Shown here piece after piece: positions 7,394-14,831 of a stretch of DNA of 22,673 nucleotides. Under the pieces are notes generated by a model, which searched no databases, had not been told where the DNA came from, and saw only the letters and a program-made list of their open reading frames with translations. Within the stretch, counting starts at the first letter, position 1. Every line of letters begins with the position of its first letter. The translations under genes and the position numbers were made by a program. This DNA is from an uncultured Dorea sp. (GTDB lineage: Bacteria; Bacillota; Clostridia; Lachnospirales; Lachnospiraceae), in assembly GCA_910589275.1 (NCBI GenBank), contig CAJUTH010000047.1, positions 1 through 22,673 on the forward strand, written 5' to 3'.

Positions 7394-8311
7394 ATGAAAA
7401 TAGGATTTATTACATCAATTCTTGATGATTACAGCTATGAGGAGATGATCGATACGGCGGCCTGCCTTGGGTTTGACTGCGTGGAGGCGGCCTGCTGGCC
7501 GGCGGGAAACGCAGAGAGGCGGTATGCCGGGGTATCTCATATTGACGCGGGGCGCGTGATTGAGGAGGAGGCCTACCGGAAGCATATCCTCGACTATGCG
7601 AAGGAGAAGCAGGTCGCAATTTCCGCCCTTGCATACTATCCCAATACGATGGACGCAGATCCGGAGAAGAGAAATGAAAATATAGGGCACCTGAAAAAGG
7701 TGATCAAGGCGTCTGCTCTTCTGGGAGTTTTTATGACGACGACCTTTATCGGCAGAGATCAGAATAAGACGGTGGAAGAAAATCTGGAGCTGTTCGATAC
7801 CGTGTGGCCGGACATTATCCGGTATGCCGAAGAACACCGGGTAAAAATAGGAATCGAAAACTGCCCGATGCTCTTCGGGCCGGATCAGTGGCCGGGCGGA
7901 CAGAATTTAATGACTACTCCGGTGATCTGGCGGGAGCTTTTCCGAAGGATCCCCAGTGAAAACTTCGGCTTGAACTTTGACCCCAGCCACTTCGTATGGC
8001 AGGGGCTGGATTACATCCGGCCGATCTATGAATTTCAGGATAAGATGTTCCACATCCATTTTAAGGATATGAAGCTGCGTAAAGATAAGCTTTCGGAATG
8101 CGGCAGCATGGCATATCCGCTGGATTACATGACCCCGAAGCTTCCCGGCCTTGGCGACGTGGACTGGGGGAAATTTGTATCTGCCCTCACCGATATCGGA
8201 TATGAGGGATACGCATGTATCGAGGTGGAGGACCGCGCCTTTGAAGGCAGCCGGGAAAAAGTGAGGAAGTCCTTGGAACTGTCCAAGCGGTATATGGAGC
8301 AGTTCATCTAA
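7394..8311 (+). CDS. Second TIM-barrel sugar isomerase/epimerase
   Basis: This 305-residue protein is another member of the xylose-isomerase-like TIM-barrel superfamily but clearly differs from the first. Visible blocks are MKIGFITSILDDYSYEEMIDTA, GFDCVEAACWPAG, VKIGIENCPMLFGP, LNFDPSHFVWQGLD, MFHIHFKDMK and YACIEVEDRAFEG. The Glu in IEN, Asp in NFDPSH, His in HIHFKD and Glu in CIEVED would form the metal site. These sequences are typical of enzymes found with Gfo/Idh/MocA dehydrogenases, including IolE/IolH-like and DgpC/YcjR-like proteins. The gene lies 18 bases after the oxidoreductase. It is the last gene of the operon; no ordinary terminator follows, only the long inverted repeat at 8325. 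Confidence 0.85.
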   Translation: MKIGFITSILDDYSYEEMIDTAACLGFDCVEAACWPAGNAERRYAGVSHIDAGRVIEEEAYRKHILDYAKEKQVAISALAYYPNTMDADPEKRNENIGHLKKVIKASALLGVFMTTTFIGRDQNKTVEENLELFDTVWPDIIRYAEEHRVKIGIENCPMLFGPDQWPGGQNLMTTPVIWRELFRRIPSENFGLNFDPSHFVWQGLDYIRPIYEFQDKMFHIHFKDMKLRKDKLSECGSMAYPLDYMTPKLPGLGDVDWGKFVSALTDIGYEGYACIEVEDRAFEGSREKVRKSLELSKRYMEQFI

Positions 8312-8324
8312 TTTGTGTTTGTGA

Positions 8325-8616
8325 GGTTTCTTCCGCCGGGGCTAAGCCGTCTGGCTGCGGGATGTCTGCCGGGGTCAGGAATCTGTCAGGGGCTTTGGTT
8401 TGGGAAGCGGGGCGAGACAACATTCCAGTGAACTAACTGCTAACTCCGACTAGCATGCGCAGGAGAGCCTGCGCATCCAAGTCTCCTTAAGCAGTGGATT
8501 TCACTTCCATTAAAAACGTCTCTGAAATGCCCCGTTCCCCAAACCAAAGCCCCTGACAGATTCCTGACCCCGGCAGACATCCCGCAGCCGATCGGCTACC
8601 CCCGGCGGAAGAAACC
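8325..8616. repeat. 292-bp near-perfect inverted repeat (giant hairpin)
   Basis: The left arm 8325-8413 and right arm 8529-8616 are reverse complements over almost 90 bases with only a few mismatches, clustered near the loop end and around 8342-8353. The partial complementarity continues inward: GAGAC, AGTGAA and ACTGCT pair with their complements. The tip is a perfect 9-bp hairpin, 8455-8463 with 8468-8476, around AGAG. No coding frame and no obvious target-site duplication were seen. It may be a MITE-like element or a structured RNA; it lacks a following T-run. Confidence 0.85.
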
Positions 8617-8779
8617 GCGGAGTTCATCGGCCGCCGGCAAATAGTCTTCCGATTACGCACGTCCGGCGAGAGAGGAACAGCCGCCGGTTACTGTATACAG
8701 GGTGTTTGGTAAACAGTGAATAGAAAACGGATAGATACACGAAGCAGACAATATGGAAGCGTTTTGCATGGAGATAAAA

Positions 8780-8914
8780 TGTTACTGTTCATACAGGACT
8801 TTGCATTTACTGCAAAGTCCGTAAGAAAATGATTCAGGAGTGCAAAAATCTCATTGCCGAAGGCAATTTTAAATAGATTTTTGCAAGTTACTGTGAACTG
8901 AGTGAGCAGTAACA
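8780..8914. repeat. Branched palindromic element (three-way stem)
   Basis: TGTTACTG (8780-8787) pairs with CAGTAACA (8907-8914) to enclose two perfect hairpins. The first is 8796-8805 with 8811-8820 (GGACTTTGCA stem). The second is 8841-8851 with 8875-8885, with an inner hairpin 8853-8858/8862-8867. The layout looks like a dispersed palindromic element or a folded non-coding RNA. No protein is encoded. Confidence 0.65.
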
Positions 8915-8929
8915 ATGAAATAACGGCTT

Positions 8930-8975
8930 ACCGAGACTTGGGCACGAAGGCTTTCCTGAGTGGCTTAGTCTCGGT
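8930..8975. repeat. 9-bp inverted repeat ending the structured region
   Basis: ACCGAGACT at 8930-8938 is perfectly complementary to AGTCTCGGT at 8967-8975, with a 28-base loop. It lies 15 bases beyond the branched element and may belong to the same unit. Bases 8976-9098 contain no further clear signal. Confidence 0.5.
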
Positions 8976-9098
8976 TGACTGGTAGTTCATTGGAATGTTG
9001 CTTCGTCTGCTTCGTGTGTCTGTCCTGATTCAATTCGCGTCCTCCATCCGCCCGGTATATCAGTCGCGGCCCTCAAAACCTCTTTTTTTAAGATTTTA

Positions 9099-9127
9099 TT
9101 GATTTTTCATGCAATGTCTAGTAGAAT
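9099..9127 (+). promoter_or_regulatory. Promoter of plsX
   Basis: TTGATT (9099-9104), a 17-base spacer and TAGAAT (9122-9127) form a good SigA-type promoter, with a predicted start near 9134. It gives the core block its own transcription now that rpmF is distant, and it overlaps the upstream extension of the plsX frame. Confidence 0.65.
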
Positions 9128-9155
9128 TATCCATATAATACCGGGAGGAAGCAAA

Positions 9156-10178
9156 ATGTCAGAGATTACAGGAGTGGCGCTTGACGCCATGGGCGGGGAT
9201 CATGCCCCGGCCGAGATGGTGAAGGGCGCCGTAGACGCGATAAACAGGAGCAAGCAGGTGAAGGTTTTCCTCGTTGGAAGAGAAGAGGCCATCCATGGCG
9301 AGCTTGGGAAGTATACTTATGATAAGGACCGGATCCAAGTAGTGAATGCCACGGAAGTGATTGAGACCGCGGAGCCGCCGGTGAACGCCATCCGCCGCAA
9401 GAAGGATTCTTCCATTGTGGTAGGCATGAAGTTAGTCAGGAGTGGAGAGGCGGATGCATTTGTCTCGGCGGGCAGCTCCGGAGCCATACTGGTAGGCGGG
9501 CAGACTCTGGTTGGGCGCATTAAGGGGATCGAGAGGCCGCCCCTTGCACCGCTGATTCCGACGGCGAAAGGCGTATCTCTTCTGATCGACTGCGGAGCGA
9601 ATGTGGACGCGAGACCTTCCCATCTGGTGCAGTTTGCCAGAATGGGTTCTATCTATATGGAGCATGTGATCGGCGTCAGGAAGCCCAAGGTTGCGATCGT
9701 TAATATCGGAGCTGAGGAAGAGAAGGGCAACGCGCTTGTAAAGGAGACATTTCCCTTGCTGAAAGGGCTTGCGGATATTAATTTTACCGGAAGTATCGAG
9801 GCTAGGGATATACCTTACGGAGAGGCGGATGTGATTGTGTCAGAAGCATTTGCCGGTAATGTGATACTAAAGCTGTATGAAGGGCTGGGAGCGGTTCTGG
9901 TGGACAAGATAAAAGACGGCATGATGTCGACTCTGCGCAGTAAGATCGGCGCTCTTCTGGTGAAGCCGGCGCTGAAGGAGACTCTGAAACAATTTGATGC
10001 AACAGAGTACGGCGGCGCGCCGCTGCTGGGATTAAAGGGACTGGTTGTAAAGACCCATGGAAGCGCGAAGGCAAAAGAGATTTCCAATTCAATTATTCAG
10101 TGTATTACATTCAAAGAGCAGCAGATCAATGAAAAGATTATGACATGTATTCAGACGGAATCAGGTTCCGGCAAGTAA
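9156..10178 (+). CDS. plsX: Phosphate acyltransferase PlsX
   Basis: PlsX converts acyl-ACP and phosphate to acyl-phosphate, the donor for PlsY in phospholipid synthesis; it is a peripheral membrane protein. The N-terminal hallmark ALDAMGGDHAPAEMVKGAVDA is followed by VSAGSSGAILVGG and LLIDCGANVDARP, and by a C-terminal GGAPLLGLKGLVVKTHGSA. The frame is open back to a TTG at 9099, but that stretch contains the promoter. The ATG at 9156 has GGGAGG 7 bases upstream and gives 340 residues, close to the family length. acpP follows 25 bases later. The gene is intact. Confidence 0.96.
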   Translation: MSEITGVALDAMGGDHAPAEMVKGAVDAINRSKQVKVFLVGREEAIHGELGKYTYDKDRIQVVNATEVIETAEPPVNAIRRKKDSSIVVGMKLVRSGEADAFVSAGSSGAILVGGQTLVGRIKGIERPPLAPLIPTAKGVSLLIDCGANVDARPSHLVQFARMGSIYMEHVIGVRKPKVAIVNIGAEEEKGNALVKETFPLLKGLADINFTGSIEARDIPYGEADVIVSEAFAGNVILKLYEGLGAVLVDKIKDGMMSTLRSKIGALLVKPALKETLKQFDATEYGGAPLLGLKGLVVKTHGSAKAKEISNSIIQCITFKEQQINEKIMTCIQTESGSGK

Positions 10179-10203
10179 ACGAATTTGAAAAGGAGAAATG
10201 GAT

Positions 10204-10434
10204 ATGGAATTTGAAAAATTGCGTGAGATTATTGCGGATGTGATGAGTATTGATCCAGAGGAGATCACGGAGGATGTGTCATTTGAGAATGATCTGGGAG
10301 CGGATTCATTGGATCTTTTTCAGATTATAATGGGAATTGAAGATGCGTTTGATATTGAAATTGATACGGACGAGGCAGAGAAGATTGTTACGGTGGGAGA
10401 CGCTGTAGAACAGATTAAAAACGCTGTAAACTAG
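10204..10434 (+). CDS. acpP: Acyl carrier protein
   Basis: This 76-residue acidic protein carries growing acyl chains in fatty-acid synthesis and feeds PlsX. The phosphopantetheine attachment serine is Ser35 in DLGADSLDLF. The helix II motif and the C-terminal EKIVTVGDAVEQIKNAV are standard. An ATG two codons earlier (10198) lies only 2 bases from the AAAGGAG site; the ATG at 10204 is 8 bases from it and gives the usual length. A terminator follows directly, separating plsX-acpP from rnc-smc-ftsY. Confidence 0.96.
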   Translation: MEFEKLREIIADVMSIDPEEITEDVSFENDLGADSLDLFQIIMGIEDAFDIEIDTDEAEKIVTVGDAVEQIKNAVN

Positions 10435-10443
10435 GGAATATTA

Positions 10444-10471
10444 AGAAAAAGCCCGATTGCGGGCTTTTTCT
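10444..10471 (+). terminator. Terminator/attenuator between acpP and rnc
   Basis: A 12-bp stem, 10444-10455 with 10460-10471, has a GC-rich core (GCCCG/CGGGC), a 4-base loop and five T in the right arm. It would end much of the transcription after acpP. Confidence 0.88.
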
Positions 10472-10535
10472 GTTGTGCGGCGGTTTACCGGGAAACCAAG
10501 TGTAGATAGAAAGAAGATAGATGGGGCGATAAAGT

Positions 10536-11231
10536 ATGGGCCGGGATTTAAAATTACTGGAAAAGCAGATAGGATATCAGTTTTCGGACTTTAATCTTCT
10601 TCGGCGGGCGATGGCGCACAGTTCATATGTGAACGAGAAGCATCTGCCGAAGTATGAGTGCAACGAGAGGCTGGAGTTTTTGGGAGACGCAGTGCTGGAG
10701 ATTATTTCTAGTGAATTTCTCTTCTATGAGCATGAGGATCTGCCGGAGGGGGATCTGACCAAGATCCGGGCAAGTCTGGTTTGTGAGCCTTCGCTGGCAT
10801 ACTGTGCAAGGCAGATTGAGCTGGGGGACTATTTGCTGCTTGGCAGAGGGGAAGAAGGTACGGGAGGACGAAAGCGGGATTCAATTACTTCAGATGCGTT
10901 AGAGGCGCTGATCGGGGCGATTTATATTGACGGTGGTTTTGCTAGTGCAAAAGAGTTTATTCATAAGTTTGTGCTGAGCGACATGGAGAATAAGAAGCTC
11001 TTTTTTGATAGCAAGACTATCCTGCAGGAGCTGGTGCAGGCGAATTTTACGGAGGCAGTTTCCTATCGCCTTCTGACAGAGGAAGGACCTGATCATGACA
11101 AGACTTTTGTGAGCGCGGTCTATATTGGAAAGAAGGAATATGGACAGGGCCGGGGAAGGACGAAGAAGTCTGCGGAGCAGGAGGCAGCTTATCAGACGAT
11201 TCTGCTGCTGCATAAGAATAATGTGAAGTAG
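10536..11231 (+). CDS. rnc: Ribonuclease III
   Basis: RNase III cuts double-stranded RNA in rRNA processing and mRNA turnover. The signature NERLEFLGD spans residues 43-51 with Glu47 and Asp51; the second catalytic pair is Asp120 and Glu123 in SDALEALIGAIYIDGG. A double-stranded-RNA-binding domain occupies about residues 158-228 (TILQELVQANF ... KSAEQEAAYQ). At 231 residues the length is normal. The ribosome site is weak (GGGGCGAT). Because a terminator precedes it, the gene may use a faint promoter, TTTACC (10484-10489), 17 bases, TAGAAA (10507-10512), or rely on read-through. smc begins 7 bases after its stop. Confidence 0.96.
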   Translation: MGRDLKLLEKQIGYQFSDFNLLRRAMAHSSYVNEKHLPKYECNERLEFLGDAVLEIISSEFLFYEHEDLPEGDLTKIRASLVCEPSLAYCARQIELGDYLLLGRGEEGTGGRKRDSITSDALEALIGAIYIDGGFASAKEFIHKFVLSDMENKKLFFDSKTILQELVQANFTEAVSYRLLTEEGPDHDKTFVSAVYIGKKEYGQGRGRTKKSAEQEAAYQTILLLHKNNVK

Positions 11232-11238
11232 GTGCTAT

Positions 11239-14200
11239 ATGTATTTAAAGAGCATAGAGGTGCAGGGATTCAAGTCCTTTGCACACAAGATTGTATTTGA
11301 TTTCCACAATGGGATTACGGGAATCGTGGGACCAAACGGAAGCGGCAAGAGCAATGTGGCGGATGCGGTGCGATGGGTCCTTGGCGAGCAGCGGATTAGG
11401 CAGCTTCGGGGCGGAACCATGCAGGACGTTATATTTTCAGGAACAGAGAACCGGAGGCCCTTAAGCTACGCCTATGTGGCAATCACGCTGGACAATTCCG
11501 ACCACCAGCTTGCCATTGATTACGAGGAGGTCACGATCGCGAGGAAGCTGTACCGTTCCGGGGAGAGCGAGTACCTAATCAATGGAAGCGCCTGCAGATT
11601 AAAAGACGTGAACGAGTTGTTCTATGATACAGGAATCGGCAAGGAGGGCTACTCCATTATTGGGCAGGGGCAGATCGATAGGATCCTCAGCGGAAAGCCG
11701 GAGGAGCGGCGGGAGCTCTTTGACGAGGCGGCGGGAATCGTCAAATTCAAGCGCCGGAAGAATATGTCCTTAAAAAAGCTGGAGGACGAGAGGCAGAATC
11801 TTCTGCGGGTCAATGATATCCTCGCAGAGTTAGAGAAGCAGCGAGAGCCCCTTGCGCGTCAGGCGGAGACAGCGAAGGAGTATCTGAGGAAAAGGGAAGA
11901 GTTAAAGACCTATGATATCAATATGTTTCTTCTGGAAACCGCAAGGTTAAAGGAACAGATCAAGGATATTCAGGAGAAGCTTGCCATGACGAAGGAGGAA
12001 CTTGAAAAGGCGTCCTCTGACTATGGCAATATGAAGGCGGAGTACAATGCGGTGGAGGAGCAGATGGATACCATCGACGATTCCATAGAGCATTATAAGT
12101 CGAAATTGAATGAGACGAACCTGTTAAAGCAGCAGCTTGAAAATGAGATCGCTCTGTTAAAGGAACAGATCAATAGCGCCCACACAGCGGACAGGCATTT
12201 TGCTAAGCGTTCTGATGCTATCCATGAGGAAATTAAGACTAGAGAGGAGAATCTTGCGCAGCTTGCCGAAGAATCCGGCGAGTTAGAAGCACAGCTTGAG
12301 GAAAAGCAGAAGGAAGAGGCGGCGGCAAAGGAGCAGCTTATCGATACTCAGACGAAGATCGCGACTCTTACCTCGGATATTGAAAAGCATAAGAACGAGA
12401 TCATTGAACTACTAAATAACCGGGCGTCCACCCGCGCCAAGATTCAGCGCTATGATACGATGATGGAGCAGATTCAAGTGCGGAAAGCGCAGATGAAAAG
12501 CCAGCTTGCGGACTCCGAGGCGGAAGTCCGGTCGGAGAACGAAAACCGGGAGAAGTATGAACAGGAACTGAAAGACATTTCAGGACAGATCATTTCCCTG
12601 ACAGAAAAAAGCGAAGGCTACGAGAAGAAGATTGAAGAGCTTCAGAAGAGGATTGAGACAGGCGGCGAAGAGTTTCGAAAGACTCAAGCCTCCTATCACA
12701 GAGAGCAGTCGAGGTTAGAATCTCTGCGGAATATTACTGAGCGCTACGACGGTTATGGGAACAGTATCCGCAGAGTGATGGAGCATAAGAACCGGGAGCC
12801 GGGCCTTTTAGGAGTCGTGGCGGATATTATCAAGGTGGACAGGGAATACGAGACAGCGATTGAGACCGCGCTTGGAGGAAGTATCCAGAATATCGTTACG
12901 GATACGGAGGATACCGCGAAGCGGATGATCGCATTCTTAAAAAAGAACCGATACGGCCGGGCGACTTTCCTTCCTCTGACCAGCGCAGGGACAGGAAGAG
13001 GGATGAACCGTCCGGAGGCGCTGCAGGAGCCGGGAGTGATCGGCATGGCCGATACGCTGGTATGCGTGGAGGAGAAGTACCGGGGACTGGCATCAAACCT
13101 GCTGGGCAGGACCATCGTGGTGGACCACATCGACCATGGGATCGCCATTGCAAGGAAGTACCGCCAGACATTGAGACTGGTAACCATTGAGGGAGAACTT
13201 TTAAATCCCGGCGGTTCTATGACGGGCGGAGCCTTTAAAAATTCCAGCAATCTGCTGGGCAGACGCCGGGAGATTGAGGATCTGGAAAAGGTGGTACTCC
13301 AGTGGAAACAGAAAATGGAAGAGGCCAGGGAACAGACAGACCGCTTAAGAAGTGAGCGCGCCGGGTATTACGAGGTGATCGACGAGATCCAGAAACAGCT
13401 TCAGGAGGCATACGTGATCCAGAATACGGCGAAAATGAATGTGGAGCAGTCAGGGAAACGGATTGCCGCTGCTATGGAGGAGACCAGACGAGTAAGGAGC
13501 GAAACCGAAGAACTGGACCGCCAGATCACAGATATCAGCGATAACCAGGAGTCCATTGCCTTGGAGTTAGATACCTCGGAGAATCTGGAACAGGAGCTTA
13601 CGGCCAGCGTAACAGACGGACAGTCCACGCTTGAGGAACTGCGCGTTTTAGAAGGGGAGCACCAAAAGCTGTCGGAGGAGGCGCATCTGGCCTGCGCAGG
13701 GTTGGAGCAGCAGAATTTCTTCGCGAAGGAAAATGTGGCGCGTATAGAGGAGGAGCTTGTCAAATACCGGAATGAACTAGAGAATCTGGAATCCGGCAAA
13801 GATAACGTATCTCAGGAGATCAAAGAGAAGGAGGATCAGATTCAAGAAATCCGGCAGACCATTGATAATTCCAAGGAATTGTTTGAGGAGATTGAAGCTG
13901 AGATCAGGAAGTCTGTAAAGGAGCGGGAAGAACTGAACAGGCAGCACAAATCTTTCCTGCAGAAGCGGGAGGATATGTCCAGGCATATGTCGGATCTGGA
14001 TAAGGAGATCTTTCGTTTGGAAAGCAGGCGGGAGAGCTATGAGGAAGCCGAGGACAAGCAGATCAATTACATGTGGGAAGAGTATGAATTGACCTACGGA
14101 CATGCCCTTGAGCTTCGCAACGAGAATCTGACAGACCTTGCGGTCATGAAAAAAAGGATTCAGGCTTTAAAAAGCGAGATCAAGGGACTTGGCGCCGTCA

Positions 14201-14799
14201 ATGTCAACGCCATTGAGGATTTCAAGAATTTGTCGGAGCGCTATGATTTCCTAAAGGGGCAGCACGACGATCTGGTAGAGGCAGAGGCAACGCTGGTGAA
14301 GATCGTGGAAGAATTGGACGAGGCAATGCGGAAGCAGTTTGCAGAACAATTCGCGCGGATCGGCGAAGAGTTTGACCGGGTATTCAAAGAGTTATTCGGC
14401 GGCGGAAAAGGAACGTTAGAGCTGATGGAGGATGCGGATATCCTAGAGGCGGGCATCCGCATTATCGCCCAGCCGCCGGGAAAAAAGCTGCAGAATATGA
14501 TGCAGCTCTCCGGAGGCGAGAAGGCGCTGACGGCGATTTCCCTGCTGTTTGCTATTCAGAATTTAAAGCCCTCGCCTTTCTGTCTTTTGGATGAGATTGA
14601 GGCGGCGCTGGACGATTCGAATGTGACTAGATTTGCAAAATATTTGCATAAGCTTACGAAGAATACTCAGTTTATTGTAATTACACACCGAAGAGGGACG
14701 ATGACGGCGGCGGATCGTCTGTATGGAATCACCATGCAGGAAAAGGGCGTGTCGGCGCTGGTATCTGTGAGCCTTCTAGAAGATGAATTAGATGCATAA
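11239..14799 (+). CDS. smc: Chromosome condensation/segregation protein SMC
   Basis: This 1186-residue ATPase forms the arms of the bacterial condensin with ScpA/ScpB and compacts and aligns chromosomes. Walker A GPNGSGKSN is at 31-39. A long Glu/Lys/Gln-rich coiled coil covers about 165-505, the hinge about 516-670 (LLGVVADIIKVD to GGSMTGGAF), and a return coiled coil about 675-1010. The C-terminal head has the ABC signature LSGGE at 1090-1094 and Walker B CLLDEIEAALDD with Asp1118/Glu1119. All elements are intact and the length is typical. Its place between rnc and ftsY is widely conserved in Firmicutes. scpA/scpB are not in the window. Confidence 0.98.
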   Translation: MYLKSIEVQGFKSFAHKIVFDFHNGITGIVGPNGSGKSNVADAVRWVLGEQRIRQLRGGTMQDVIFSGTENRRPLSYAYVAITLDNSDHQLAIDYEEVTIARKLYRSGESEYLINGSACRLKDVNELFYDTGIGKEGYSIIGQGQIDRILSGKPEERRELFDEAAGIVKFKRRKNMSLKKLEDERQNLLRVNDILAELEKQREPLARQAETAKEYLRKREELKTYDINMFLLETARLKEQIKDIQEKLAMTKEELEKASSDYGNMKAEYNAVEEQMDTIDDSIEHYKSKLNETNLLKQQLENEIALLKEQINSAHTADRHFAKRSDAIHEEIKTREENLAQLAEESGELEAQLEEKQKEEAAAKEQLIDTQTKIATLTSDIEKHKNEIIELLNNRASTRAKIQRYDTMMEQIQVRKAQMKSQLADSEAEVRSENENREKYEQELKDISGQIISLTEKSEGYEKKIEELQKRIETGGEEFRKTQASYHREQSRLESLRNITERYDGYGNSIRRVMEHKNREPGLLGVVADIIKVDREYETAIETALGGSIQNIVTDTEDTAKRMIAFLKKNRYGRATFLPLTSAGTGRGMNRPEALQEPGVIGMADTLVCVEEKYRGLASNLLGRTIVVDHIDHGIAIARKYRQTLRLVTIEGELLNPGGSMTGGAFKNSSNLLGRRREIEDLEKVVLQWKQKMEEAREQTDRLRSERAGYYEVIDEIQKQLQEAYVIQNTAKMNVEQSGKRIAAAMEETRRVRSETEELDRQITDISDNQESIALELDTSENLEQELTASVTDGQSTLEELRVLEGEHQKLSEEAHLACAGLEQQNFFAKENVARIEEELVKYRNELENLESGKDNVSQEIKEKEDQIQEIRQTIDNSKELFEEIEAEIRKSVKEREELNRQHKSFLQKREDMSRHMSDLDKEIFRLESRRESYEEAEDKQINYMWEEYELTYGHALELRNENLTDLAVMKKRIQALKSEIKGLGAVNVNAIEDFKNLSERYDFLKGQHDDLVEAEATLVKIVEELDEAMRKQFAEQFARIGEEFDRVFKELFGGGKGTLELMEDADILEAGIRIIAQPPGKKLQNMMQLSGGEKALTAISLLFAIQNLKPSPFCLLDEIEAALDDSNVTRFAKYLHKLTKNTQFIVITHRRGTMTAADRLYGITMQEKGVSALVSVSLLEDELDA

Positions 14800-14831
14800 G
14801 GGCAGGAACAGCGGGAAAATAGGAGGATGCT

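Noticed and set aside
8325..8616. The giant inverted repeat as an intrinsic terminator or insertion sequence
   Set aside because: No T-run follows either arm and no transposase frame lies between the arms, so neither ordinary label fits.
8312..9098. Riboswitch, tRNA, CRISPR or att site in the long gap
   Set aside because: No tRNA fold with CCA-like acceptor, no regularly spaced repeat and no recognisable riboswitch core was seen; only palindromic elements are present.
9099..9155. Longer PlsX beginning at TTG 9099
   Set aside because: The stretch contains the promoter boxes and the added residues do not belong to the family; the ATG at 9156 has a good GGGAGG.
9099..9155. FapR-type operator in front of plsX
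   Set aside because: I looked for the TTAGTACC-N-GGTACTAA-like symmetry known from Bacillus fatty-acid promoters and found no convincing match.
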